Notes: a model not told the origin generated them from the letters alone. Positions 7,001 to 14,167 are shown, counted from the first letter of the stretch. The stretch: DNA of 15,305 bases from Acidimicrobiia bacterium (GCA_019247975.1 JAFBAD010000296.1:1-15305); one strand, 5' to 3'. Made by a program: numbers and translations.

Positions 7001-8406
7001 CTCCTCCTATCGGCCGGTGTCGCACGACCTATCGGTGTTCGCCCGAGCCTGGAGCTCGACCCGGCCAGCCGGAGCACGGACAGCACACCCGCCAGCCAGA
7101 AGCCGCCGAGCGCCCATCCGGCCAGCACGTCGCTCAGCCAGTGGACCCCGAGGTAGATGCGGGTGACGCCGACGGCCGCGGCGACGAGCAGCGCCGCCGT
7201 CCACACCGCGACCTGGCGCGGCCAGTGCCTCAGCACCGTCGCCGCGAGGAAGGCGACCGCGCCCCAGACCGCGGCGGACTGCGCGGCGTGACCCGACGGG
7301 AACGCGTACCCGCCGGCGTGGACCAACGCGAAGCGCAGAGGTGGCCGGTCGCGGTGGGTGAACCGTTTGACCAGGTTGTACGAGATCGACGTGCCGATGT
7401 ACGCCGCGGCGAGGAGCACGGGCCCGAGCCAGGTGCGTCGCCGCCACAGCCACACACCGGCGACGACGATCGAGACCGGGATGAGCACCATCCCGCTGCC
7501 GAGGTGGGTGACGACCCGCATCACGTCGGTGAGCCACACGGTCCGGTGCGAGACCATGAAGTCGAGCGTGGCGTGGTCCGGGCCTCTGACGTCGTGGTTC
7601 GACACGACGTCGGTGAGGAGCGAACCGAACGCAAACGCAGTGGCGACGAGCACGATGAGCATCGCCGTGAGAGCGAGGCCGACCGCGCTGCGGGGGTCGA
7701 GCCGGGCGAAGAGGAAGTCGAGCTGTCGCCGGTAGCGACGGCGCACGGACGCGACCGGAGGTCGATCCGCCTGACGGTCCAGGAACCCATGGAGCTGGTC
7801 GCGGTGGTGCGACACCCAGCGGGCGGCGAGCACGATCGCGCCGACGACGAGCGCGATGCCGAGGACCAGGAGGCTGGCTTGGCCGGCGTAGTGCTCGATC
7901 TTCTTGTAGGACGACCCGGCCGCGTAGCCGAGCAGCACCATCCCCGGCGCCCAGATGAGACCGCCGAGCGCGTTCCAGAACAGGAACCGCCGGTACCGCA
8001 TCTGGGAGCTGCCGGCCACCGCGGGCACGAGCGCGCGGAGCAGCCCCACGAAGCGGCCGAGGAAGATCGCCGGGCCGCCGTGACGACGGAGGAAGTCGTC
8101 GGCCTTCTCCCACCGCTCCTCACCGATGCGTCGTCCGAGCCGGCTGCGCTGGAGCCGCGGACCGAAGTGGCGCCCGACCTCGTAGCCGATCGAGTCGCCC
8201 ACGACCGCTCCGACTGCGGCGACGACCAGCATCGGGACGAGCGCGGCATCGTGGCGCTGCGCGAGGTAGCCGCCGGTCAGCAGCGCGAGCTCACCCGGGA
8301 TGAAGAGGCCGACGAAGGCCGATGCCTCGAGCGCCGCGAGCAAGCCGACGAGCACGTACGCCCACGGGCTCACCTGGTGGCCGAGGAAGTCCGCGAGCCG
8401 TGTCAC
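6997..8406 (-). CDS. DedA-PAP2 fusion membrane protein (undecaprenyl-lipid recycling candidate)
   Basis: A 469-residue polytopic membrane protein with two domains. Residues about 1-200 are a DedA (SNARE-associated) domain: GLFIPGE (Glu39), GDSIGYEVGR (Asp71) and GRFVGLLRALVPAVAG (Arg118 and Arg124, six apart as in E. coli DedA proteins). Residues about 235-447 are a PAP2 phosphatase with the complete motifs K347-x6-R354-P, FPSGH (His373) and TR-x5-H422-x3-D426. DedA members such as UptA are known to flip undecaprenyl phosphate, and PAP2 enzymes such as PgpB dephosphorylate undecaprenyl pyrophosphate or phosphatidylglycerophosphate. The fusion architecture is known in bacteria. It follows uppP by 28 bases and overlaps the next gene. 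No clear ribosome site precedes the GTG start, so coupling with uppP is possible. Confidence 0.93.
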   Translation of the reverse strand: MTRLADFLGHQVSPWAYVLVGLLAALEASAFVGLFIPGELALLTGGYLAQRHDAALVPMLVVAAVGAVVGDSIGYEVGRHFGPRLQRSRLGRRIGEERWEKADDFLRRHGGPAIFLGRFVGLLRALVPAVAGSSQMRYRRFLFWNALGGLIWAPGMVLLGYAAGSSYKKIEHYAGQASLLVLGIALVVGAIVLAARWVSHHRDQLHGFLDRQADRPPVASVRRRYRRQLDFLFARLDPRSAVGLALTAMLIVLVATAFAFGSLLTDVVSNHDVRGPDHATLDFMVSHRTVWLTDVMRVVTHLGSGMVLIPVSIVVAGVWLWRRRTWLGPVLLAAAYIGTSISYNLVKRFTHRDRPPLRFALVHAGGYAFPSGHAAQSAAVWGAVAFLAATVLRHWPRQVAVWTAALLVAAAVGVTRIYLGVHWLSDVLAGWALGGFWLAGVLSVLRLAGSSSRLGRTPIGRATPADRRR

Positions 8407-8434
8407 GGGTGGGCGCCGGCGCTCCCTCGTGCGG

Positions 8435-9334
8435 TCATGCGGCGATGCGCACCAGCGAGAGCGCGCCGAACACCAGGCAGTAGACCGCGAACGGCGTCAG
8501 GGTTCGCCGCTCGAACCAGCGCTCGAGGAACCGGACCGCGACGTACGCGGCGACGAACGCCGCGACGCCACCGGCCAGCGCCTGCCCGCGGACCCCGTCG
8601 CCCAGCGGCCCCATCAGGTCGGGGATCTTGTACACGCCCGCCGCGAAGATGACCGGCGTCGCGAGGAGGAACGAGAAGCGGGCCGCGTCCTCGTGGTTCA
8701 GCCCGCGCAGCAGACCGCCGACCATCGTCACGCCCGACCGGCTGATCCCTGCGAAGAGGGCGAGGATCTGCGCCGCGCCGATGACCGCGCCTTCCTTGAG
8801 CTCGAGCGTGTCGAGCTGCCGCCCGGGCGGCTCGACACCGTCCGGACCCGCCGCTCGCTCGGGCCCGGACGGAACGGTGGCGAGCGAGCTACGGCGCAGC
8901 CGCTCGCCGGCGAAGAGGATCACGCCGTTCACCATCAGGAACACCGCGGCCGCAGCCGGCTTCGCGAAGACCGTGCGGAGGAGGTGCTCGAACGCCAGAC
9001 CGACGACGCCCACGCCGAGGGTGCCGACCACGAGCAGCCACGCGAGCCGCTCGTCGGGGGTCTCGATCCCCCGCTTGCCGATCGACGTGAAGAAGCCCTT
9101 GATGATCCGGACCCACGTGGTCCGGTAGTGGACGAGCAGCGCCAGCGCGGTCGCCACGTGCAGCGCGACGAGGAACGCGAGGTAGAAGCTCTCGTCGGCC
9201 GACTGCGCCCGCACCAACCCGTGCCAGCCCAGCCACTCGGGCAGCAGGACCGAGTGCCCGAGGCTCGAGATCGGCACGAGCTCGGTGACGCCTTGGAACA
9301 AGCCGATGACGATCGCTTGGAAGTAGGTGAGCAA
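8435..9334 (-). CDS. uppP: undecaprenyl-diphosphatase UppP (BacA)
   Basis: A 299-residue integral membrane enzyme that hydrolyses undecaprenyl pyrophosphate to undecaprenyl phosphate on the outer face of the membrane, recycling the carrier for peptidoglycan precursors; it can confer bacitracin tolerance. The (E/Q)xxxE motif is Q14-GVT-E18, followed by PISSLGH (His27). The second active-site motif reads FAGISRSGVT with Arg199, in place of the usual PGxSRS. A Pro/Gly-rich charged insertion at about 148-178 lies between membrane helices. The TTG start at 9334 is preceded on its strand by GGAG five bases away. It is the first gene of a leftward operon and is divergent from blaI, with two BlaI-like operators in the 77-base gap, which suggests repression by BlaI. 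Confidence 0.95.
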   Translation of the reverse strand: MLTYFQAIVIGLFQGVTELVPISSLGHSVLLPEWLGWHGLVRAQSADESFYLAFLVALHVATALALLVHYRTTWVRIIKGFFTSIGKRGIETPDERLAWLLVVGTLGVGVVGLAFEHLLRTVFAKPAAAAVFLMVNGVILFAGERLRRSSLATVPSGPERAAGPDGVEPPGRQLDTLELKEGAVIGAAQILALFAGISRSGVTMVGGLLRGLNHEDAARFSFLLATPVIFAAGVYKIPDLMGPLGDGVRGQALAGGVAAFVAAYVAVRFLERWFERRTLTPFAVYCLVFGALSLVRIAA

Positions 9335-9356
9335 CGGAGCTCCGTCCCGCTAGTTA

Positions 9357-9371
9357 CTACGACTGTCGTAG
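9357..9371. promoter_or_regulatory. BlaI-like operator 1 (uppP-proximal)
   Basis: CTACGAC-T-GTCGTAG is a perfect 7+1+7 palindrome in the 77-base gap between uppP and blaI. It resembles the TACTACA/TGTAGTA dyads bound by BlaI and MecI and lies 22 bases before the uppP start codon. Binding is inferred. Confidence 0.6.
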
Positions 9372-9381
9372 CGTAGCGGAA

Positions 9382-9399
9382 CTCCGACAGTTGTCGTAG
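9382..9399. promoter_or_regulatory. BlaI-like operator 2 (blaI-proximal)
   Basis: An imperfect dyad, CTCCGACA-GT-TGTCGTAG, with 7 of 8 arm positions matching. Its right arm TGTCGTAG is identical to that of operator 1. It ends directly at the putative blaI -10, so a bound repressor would block that promoter, as expected for autoregulation. Confidence 0.55.
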
Positions 9400-9405
9400 T
9401 ACAGT
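9400..9405 (+). promoter_or_regulatory. putative -10 of a leaderless blaI promoter
   Basis: TACAGT, then six bases, then the GTG start of the repressor gene. It abuts operator 2 with no gap. Confidence 0.45.
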
Positions 9406-9411
9406 CCGGGC

Positions 9412-9819
9412 GTGCCCCGACGCTCCGACCGCAGTACCCCCTTGCGCCGGCGCTCGGGCGAGCTCGAAGCGGCGGTCCTGGCCGCGCTCTGGGCCGGCGA
9501 CGAGCCGATGGTCCCGGCCGAGGTGCAGGCGGCGGTCGGCGGCGACCTCGCCTACACGACCGTGATGACGATCCTCGTCAGGCTGCACGACAAGGGGGTC
9601 ATCGAGCGCTCGAAGGTCGGGCGTGCCTACGCGTACCGACCGGTGGTGACCGAGGAGACGGTCGTCGCCGACCAGGTCCGCCGGCTGCTCGCGCAGGGCC
9701 AGGACCGAGCGGCCGTGCTGCAGGGCTTCGTGGATGGTCTGCGGCCCGGCGACGAGCAGATGCTGCGCTCGATGCTGGCTGAGGCCGATCGGCGGCGCGT
9801 GACCGGGACCGAGGACTGA
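9412..9819 (+). CDS. BlaI/MecI-family transcriptional repressor
   Basis: A 135-residue winged-helix repressor of the BlaI/MecI/CopY (penicillinase repressor) family. The N-terminal DNA-binding domain covers about residues 12-80: LRRRSGELEAAVLAALW, the VPAEVQAAV helix, the recognition helix region AYTTVMTILVRLHDKG (47-62) and the wing IERSKVGRAYAYRP. The C-terminal part (82-125) would form the dimerisation helices. BlaI repressors are inactivated by proteolysis when a membrane M56 protease senses cell-wall damage, and the M56 gene begins directly after this stop codon. The GTG start at 9412 follows a TACAGT hexamer by 6 bases. The operators upstream suggest control of its own operon and of uppP. 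The best-known analogue is Rv1846c of Mycobacterium tuberculosis. Confidence 0.93.
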   Translation: MPRRSDRSTPLRRRSGELEAAVLAALWAGDEPMVPAEVQAAVGGDLAYTTVMTILVRLHDKGVIERSKVGRAYAYRPVVTEETVVADQVRRLLAQGQDRAAVLQGFVDGLRPGDEQMLRSMLAEADRRRVTGTED

Positions 9820-10734
9820 GTGGGCCACCTCGTCTACCTGCCCTTCGCACTCACGGTGGCGGCGGTCGTCGTCAGCCGCCTCGCCACGAGCCGGCTCCCG
9901 GCTCGGGCCGCCGCGTGGTCGACCGCCGTCACGATGGTGGCGCTGGCTGCGACGACCACGCTGGCCCTGGCCATCCTGGCCAGTCCCCTCATCGCGCGGG
10001 TGCCGCTCGTCGCCCACCTCGGGCGCTGGCGCCCGGCCGCGGTCGCGTTGCACAGCCCGATCCCGGCGTGCAGCTCGGCAGTCGCAGTCGTTGCGCTGCT
10101 GCTCGTGTGCTCGCGCGTCGGTGTCGAGGTGCAACGACTCGCCCGCCAGTTCCGCGACGCCGCCCGCACCCACGACCACCTCCACGCCGCTCCTGCGCCG
10201 CTCGTCGTCATCGAAGACCACACCCCGGTCGCGTACGCCGTGTCACGAGCCACGAGCCGGTCCGGGCGCATCGTCATGTCCACCGGCATGATCGACCTGC
10301 TCGACCGCGACGAGCGCCACGCCGTCGTCGCGCACGAGACCGCCCACCTCCACCACCGCCACGACCTGTTCCTCGCCGCCGCCGATCTCGCCGTGGCGGT
10401 CAACCCGCTGCTGCGGCCCGCCCGAGCCGATCTCCGGTACTCCCTCGAGCGGTGGGCCGACGAGGACGCGGCGACGTCCACCAGCCGTCCCGTCGTTGCG
10501 GCCGCGCTGGCGAAGGCCGCGGTCACCGCGATCGGCCTCGTCACGACGCCTGGCGCGCTGCACCTCCACAGCCACGACATGACCCGCCGGGTCGCTGCGC
10601 TCCTCGCCGACGGGCCGCCGGCCCACCGGCGCCTCGCGTGGGGCCTCGTCGGCCTCGCCGTCGTCGCGGCAGGCGCGATCGCGCTCGCCACCCACGACAC
10701 CGAACGCTTCTTCGAAGCCGTTCGGCGCTCCTAG
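9820..10734 (+). CDS. M56-family membrane metalloprotease (BlaR1-like, short form)
   Basis: A 304-residue membrane zinc protease. Hydrophobic helices lie at about 4-20, 35-60, 84-98 and 273-290. The zinc motif HExxH is His172-Glu173-Thr-Ala-His176 in VVAHETAHLHHRHD, and ERWADEDAA (Glu210 or Glu215) supplies the likely third ligand. In BlaR1/MecR1 systems this domain triggers removal of the BlaI repressor. Unlike staphylococcal BlaR1, the protein ends soon after its last helix and has no penicillin-binding sensor domain. It therefore needs another way to sense stress, as in the short actinobacterial M56 proteins beside BlaI. The GTG start immediately follows the blaI stop with no gap, indicating translational coupling. 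Cleavage of the adjacent BlaI is inferred from the pairing. Confidence 0.9.
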   Translation: MGHLVYLPFALTVAAVVVSRLATSRLPARAAAWSTAVTMVALAATTTLALAILASPLIARVPLVAHLGRWRPAAVALHSPIPACSSAVAVVALLLVCSRVGVEVQRLARQFRDAARTHDHLHAAPAPLVVIEDHTPVAYAVSRATSRSGRIVMSTGMIDLLDRDERHAVVAHETAHLHHRHDLFLAAADLAVAVNPLLRPARADLRYSLERWADEDAATSTSRPVVAAALAKAAVTAIGLVTTPGALHLHSHDMTRRVAALLADGPPAHRRLAWGLVGLAVVAAGAIALATHDTERFFEAVRRS

Positions 10735-10749
10735 CTCCGACTCCCGCCG

Positions 10750-11133
10750 ATGGGCCTCATCCGGCTCGCGCTGATCGGCGTGGCGCTCCTCGTCGCCTCC
10801 TGGGGCGTGCTCGTGCTGCTCGCCCGACGGCTCCCGCCGGGATCGATGAAGGACCTGGCGAGCGTGCTGCCCGCCTGCGTCACCACGGCGCGACGGTTGC
10901 GAGGTGACCCGCGCGTGCCTCGACGGGCGAAGCTCGCCGTCGCATTCGCCGCGCTGTGGGTGATCTCGCCGATCGACCTCATCCCCGAGTTCCTCCCGGT
11001 GATCGGTCCGCTCGACGACGTCGTCGTGATCGCCCTGGCCCTCCGCTATGCGGCCCGTCAGGTCCCTCGGGAGGTGCTCTTCGAGGCCTGGCCGGCCGAG
11101 CCCCGGCTCCTGGAGCGCCTCGTCGGCCGGTAG
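10750..11133 (+). CDS. YkvA-like DUF1232 membrane protein
   Basis: A 127-residue protein with an N-terminal membrane helix at about 3-25 and a DUF1232 (YkvA) domain around residues 57-105. The hallmark is ISPIDLIPEFLPVIGPLDDVVV, preceded by the basic RVPRRAKLAVAF. Family members are small membrane-associated proteins of unknown function. It starts 15 bases after the M56 gene and ends 32 bases before the carboxypeptidase gene, all on one strand, so it is probably part of the blaI operon. No Shine-Dalgarno site or TANNNT at leaderless spacing is visible before the ATG, which also fits translation from an upstream-initiated mRNA. A role in envelope stress is suggested only by its neighbours. Confidence 0.88.
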   Translation: MGLIRLALIGVALLVASWGVLVLLARRLPPGSMKDLASVLPACVTTARRLRGDPRVPRRAKLAVAFAALWVISPIDLIPEFLPVIGPLDDVVVIALALRYAARQVPREVLFEAWPAEPRLLERLVGR

Positions 11134-11165
11134 CCGCGATGCCGGTCGGGCATCCTTCGGGGCCA

Positions 11166-12500
11166 ATGACCCGGGTCGCCTCGCTCCTCCTCGCCGGCGT
11201 CCTGCTCGTGGGGTGCAGCTCCGCGCGAGGCACCTCCGCCGCTCCGGTCACCTCGACGACCGTTCCGTCCACGACCAGCACCACCACGAGCTCCACGACC
11301 ACGACGACCCGACCCGCGGATGCGGCCCGCACCTGCACGCCGTGGCGCGACCGGCCGGTGTCGGCGAAGGCGGCGTCGCTCACCAAGGTGCTGGCTGCGC
11401 ACCTCCTGGACCCCAGGTTCGCAGGCACCCGGATCAGCGCGTCGGTGTGGGTCGACGGCCTCGGCGAGGTGCTGGCCGACCACCCCGACGACCGGCTCCC
11501 AGTCGCCTCGAACGAGAAGCTGCTGACGACCGCCGGCGTGCTCGAGTCCCTCCCCTTGTCCGCGACGCTCGACACCGAGGTGCGCCTCGACCCGGCCTCG
11601 GGGAACCTGGTGCTCGTCGCGGGTGGCGATCCGACCCTCACCATCAACGGTCCGCACTCGCTCGACGCGCTCGCCCTGCTCGTCCGCGCCGCCGGGATCA
11701 CCCAGGTGCGGGGAGGCCTGGTCGTGGACGACACCCACTTCGACCGCGCCCGCACCGCCCCGGGGTGGGGCGACGACCAGGTGCCGGCCTACGTGGGTCC
11801 GATGTCGGCGTTCATGGTCGATGACAACCGCTACCGGACCGACCCGGCCTTCCTCGCAGAGCCTGCGCTCGGCAACGGCGAGACGTTCCTCGCGCGGCTC
11901 GCGGCCGTGGGGGTGACCGTCGCCGGCCGTCTCACGCTCGGCACCGCGCCCGCGAGCGCGACCCACGTCGCGACGCTCGCCTCACCGTCGATCGGTGACC
12001 TCCTCACCCGCATGCTGCTGACGAGCGACAACGAGATCGCCGAGACGCTCACCCGCGAGGCCGGGGCACGCCTCACCGGTGTGGGCTCGACGCCGGCGGG
12101 CACCGGCGTGCTGGCGGAGCGGCTCCGCAAGGACTGCGCGCCCGTCGACACCGGCGGCTGGACCGACGGATCCGGCCTGAGCCACAGCGACGTCCGCTCC
12201 GCCCGCGAGCTCCGCCGCCTGATGGAGTTCGCGCGGACCAAGCGGTGGTGGCACGACCTCGTGTCCCGGCTGCCCGTCGCCGGTCGCTCGGGGACGCTGT
12301 CGTTGCGCTTCCGGGGCACCGCCGCCGAAGGGCGGGTGCGAGCGAAGACCGGCACGATCATCGGCGGTGCCACGCTCACGGGCGCGCTGAAGACGGCGAG
12401 CGGCAGGCGGGCGGTGTTCTCGGTGCTCCTGAACGGTCCTCAGGCGTCGGTTGCGATGCACGCGGTCGACGACCTCATCGCCGCGCTCGCCGCCTCATGA
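11166..12500 (+). CDS. dacB: D-alanyl-D-alanine carboxypeptidase/endopeptidase lipoprotein (PBP4 type, peptidase S13)
   Basis: A 444-residue class C penicillin-binding protein that trims the terminal D-Ala from peptidoglycan stem peptides and may cleave cross-links. The active-site set is complete: S115-N-E-K118 (SxxK), S287-D-N289 (SxN) and K394-T-G (KTG). A lipoprotein signal ends in LLVGC with Cys17, followed by a Thr/Ser-rich linker (about 29-49) that would hold the enzyme away from the membrane. The start at 11166 is chosen for its compact signal peptide; an in-frame ATG at 11139 would add nine residues. As a target of beta-lactams downstream of blaI-M56, it fits a cell-wall stress operon. 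Most PBP4 proteins are soluble or have simple signal peptides, so lipid anchoring is a notable variation. Confidence 0.92.
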   Translation: MTRVASLLLAGVLLVGCSSARGTSAAPVTSTTVPSTTSTTTSSTTTTTRPADAARTCTPWRDRPVSAKAASLTKVLAAHLLDPRFAGTRISASVWVDGLGEVLADHPDDRLPVASNEKLLTTAGVLESLPLSATLDTEVRLDPASGNLVLVAGGDPTLTINGPHSLDALALLVRAAGITQVRGGLVVDDTHFDRARTAPGWGDDQVPAYVGPMSAFMVDDNRYRTDPAFLAEPALGNGETFLARLAAVGVTVAGRLTLGTAPASATHVATLASPSIGDLLTRMLLTSDNEIAETLTREAGARLTGVGSTPAGTGVLAERLRKDCAPVDTGGWTDGSGLSHSDVRSARELRRLMEFARTKRWWHDLVSRLPVAGRSGTLSLRFRGTAAEGRVRAKTGTIIGGATLTGALKTASGRRAVFSVLLNGPQASVAMHAVDDLIAALAAS

Positions 12501-12523
12501 CGCCGATCCGCGACGATGACCAC

Positions 12524-13162
12524 ATGAGCTGGCAGGAGGGCGACCTCATCGTCCGGCGCGAGCGGTTGGGCCTCTGGCCCGTCGACACGGGCGCCGGCTC
12601 GGCAGCGTGGATGGGCAAGGCGTGGCTGGCCGTGCCGGTGTACGTCGTGGAGGACAGCGCCGACGCCCTCGTCACCTACATGGCCACCGGCGCGGAGCTC
12701 GGCTTCCCGCCCGGTGATTGGCCGACCCCTGACGGCCGGCACCCGTGGCACGCCCGCCGGGCCTGGAGCGGCCACGGCACGCTGATGGTCCAGCGCCCCG
12801 GCGACCACCACGCGGTCTGGCACATGTGGTCCGGCCCGGAGCGGGAGCTGAGCTGCTGGTACATCAACCTGCAGACGGACTTCGTCCGCACCGCGACCGG
12901 CTACGACACCCAGGACCTCGAGCTCGACATCGTCGTCCGTCCCGACGGCTCCTGGTCGCTCAAGGATCTCGAGGTGCTCGACGACCGGGTGACCGAGGGG
13001 CGCTTCAGCGCGGAGCTCGTCGAGTGGATCGTGGCCCTCGGCGACGAGCTCACCGCCGAGCTCGCAGCGGGCCGGCGGTGGTGGGATCCCCGGTGGACCG
13101 ACTGGCAGCCGCCCGCGTCATGGGTCGATCCGTCGCTCCCCACCGGATGGGAGGACGGGTAG
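12524..13162 (+). CDS. DUF402 (FomD/Ntdp-like) family protein
   Basis: A 212-residue protein of the DUF402 family, which includes the phosphonate-pathway hydrolase FomD and nucleoside di/triphosphatases. The core is CWYINLQTDFVRT followed by GYDTQDLELDIVVRPDGSW and SLKDLE. The acidic residues Asp128, Asp131, Asp135, Asp141 and Asp148 are positioned to bind divalent metals, as in that family. It likely hydrolyses a nucleotide-linked phosphate bond in the cytoplasm, but no fosfomycin genes are near. The start is uncertain: ATG 12524 gives the family-like MSWQEGDLIVRRE and follows GACGAT by 6 bases. ATG 12497 overlaps the dacB stop as ATGA and would add nine residues by translational coupling. 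It converges with the kinase gene, with three bases between stops. Confidence 0.85.
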   Translation: MSWQEGDLIVRRERLGLWPVDTGAGSAAWMGKAWLAVPVYVVEDSADALVTYMATGAELGFPPGDWPTPDGRHPWHARRAWSGHGTLMVQRPGDHHAVWHMWSGPERELSCWYINLQTDFVRTATGYDTQDLELDIVVRPDGSWSLKDLEVLDDRVTEGRFSAELVEWIVALGDELTAELAAGRRWWDPRWTDWQPPASWVDPSLPTGWEDG

Positions 13163-13165
13163 CGA

Positions 13166-14095
13166 TCAGGGCCCGGCGTCGAGCCAGCGCTCGGCGACCT
13201 CGAGGAACCGGCCGCCCTGCGGGTCACCGAGCTGCAGGAGGAAGAGGCCGGTGGACACCCGCTCCACGAAGGCCCACTCCCAGATCGCCCGTTCGTCGAC
13301 CCCTGCCCGATCGGCGAGCTGCCCGCACCACGCGACCGCGTCGGCGACCGGGTCGCCGGCCAGCAGCTCGTCGGTCCAGTCGCGCAGCCCGATCGCGAGG
13401 TCGTGGGCCGGCTCGGAGAGCAGGCCTTCCGGGTCGATCAGCTTGAACCGCCCTCCACCGTCCTCGAGGACGTTCGCCGGATGCGCGTCGCCGTGGACCA
13501 GCACGGCGGTTGATGGGTCGAACGCCGCCTCCCGTTGGGCGGCCAGCTGCTCGGCCCGTCGCACGACCGCTTCCGGGCACGGGCCGCCGAGCTCGGTCCA
13601 GAGGTCGCGCACGAACCGCCGAAGGAACACCGCCTGGGCCGCGCCGGTGAGGAAGCCATCGGGGTCGGGGACCCGCCGCCAGGTGGGCAGCAGCGTCTCC
13701 ACCAGCGCGTCGACCTGCGCCCCGACCGGCAGCCGCAGCTGAGCCAGCGAGCGCCCGAGACCCTCGAGCACCATCACCCGGTCCTCGACGTCGGCGTGTA
13801 GCACCCGGACGTAGCCGCGGCCGTCGCCCAGCCGGAGCGCGCGCAGCTCCGAGTCGAACGACCCATGGCCCTCGAGGCCGTCGGGGATCGCGATCTTCAC
13901 GACGACCTCGGCGCCGGCACCGGTCACGGCACGGGCCACGAACGCCCCGCTCCCCCCGCCGATCTGGACACCGACCGTGAGATCCCAGCGCGCCTCGACC
14001 CGGCCCACGAGGTCGTCGAGGTCGGCCACCCACCGGCGGCCGGCCGGCCCGAGCGCCTCGAGCTTGCGGCGGACCGGCTCGGGCAGCTCGGTCAC
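13166..14095 (-). CDS. aminoglycoside/hydroxyurea phosphotransferase-like kinase
   Basis: A 309-residue APH-fold small-molecule kinase, close in layout to the aminoglycoside/hydroxyurea resistance kinases (PF04655 type). From the GTG at 14095, Lys67 in VVVKIA would bind ATP. The catalytic loop is VLVHGDAHPANVL (His201, Asp203, Asn208), the metal-binding Asp221 lies in LIDPEGL, and DLAIGLRDW follows. Homologues phosphorylate streptomycin or hydroxyurea, but many actinobacterial members have no known substrate, so resistance is only a possibility. GTG 14095 is preferred over GTG 14149: TAGCGT ends 7 bases before it, and the extra 18 codons include the rare ATA and look non-coding. The PilZ-like gene is divergent. 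Confidence 0.88.
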   Translation of the reverse strand: MTELPEPVRRKLEALGPAGRRWVADLDDLVGRVEARWDLTVGVQIGGGSGAFVARAVTGAGAEVVVKIAIPDGLEGHGSFDSELRALRLGDGRGYVRVLHADVEDRVMVLEGLGRSLAQLRLPVGAQVDALVETLLPTWRRVPDPDGFLTGAAQAVFLRRFVRDLWTELGGPCPEAVVRRAEQLAAQREAAFDPSTAVLVHGDAHPANVLEDGGGRFKLIDPEGLLSEPAHDLAIGLRDWTDELLAGDPVADAVAWCGQLADRAGVDERAIWEWAFVERVSTGLFLLQLGDPQGGRFLEVAERWLDAGP

Positions 14096-14102
14096 GGCCC
14101 GG

Positions 14103-14108
14103 ACGCTA
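14103..14108 (-). promoter_or_regulatory. putative -10 of a leaderless kinase promoter
   Basis: TAGCGT on the minus strand, 7 bases before GTG 14095. It supports the shorter start of the kinase gene. Confidence 0.4.
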
Positions 14109-14161
14109 GCGAGCCGTCGAAGAAGGGCCGCTCGACCTATGGCGACCACGGAGCGTGTCCG

Positions 14162-14167
14162 TAAAGT
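14162..14167 (+). promoter_or_regulatory. putative -10 of the PilZ-like gene
   Basis: TAAAGT, with 8 bases to the ATG at 14176, is consistent with a leaderless or nearly leaderless mRNA. It favours ATG 14176 over the in-frame GTG at 14155, which lies upstream of this element. Confidence 0.42.

Noticed and set aside
9335..9344. Ten-base palindrome CGGAGCTCCG covering the uppP ribosome site
   Set aside because: As RNA it gives only a 3-bp stem with a 4-base loop, too weak to propose as a translational switch.
9378..9382. GGAAC resembling the -35 of an ECF sigma factor promoter upstream of blaI
   Set aside because: No matching ECF -10 (CGTC or GTT type) stands at the required 15-17 base spacing; TACAGT fits a housekeeping -10 better.
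14096..14149. Longer start (GTG 14149) for the phosphotransferase
   Set aside because: The added codons include ATA, look unlike the rest of the gene, and lie upstream of a TAGCGT -10 placed correctly for GTG 14095.
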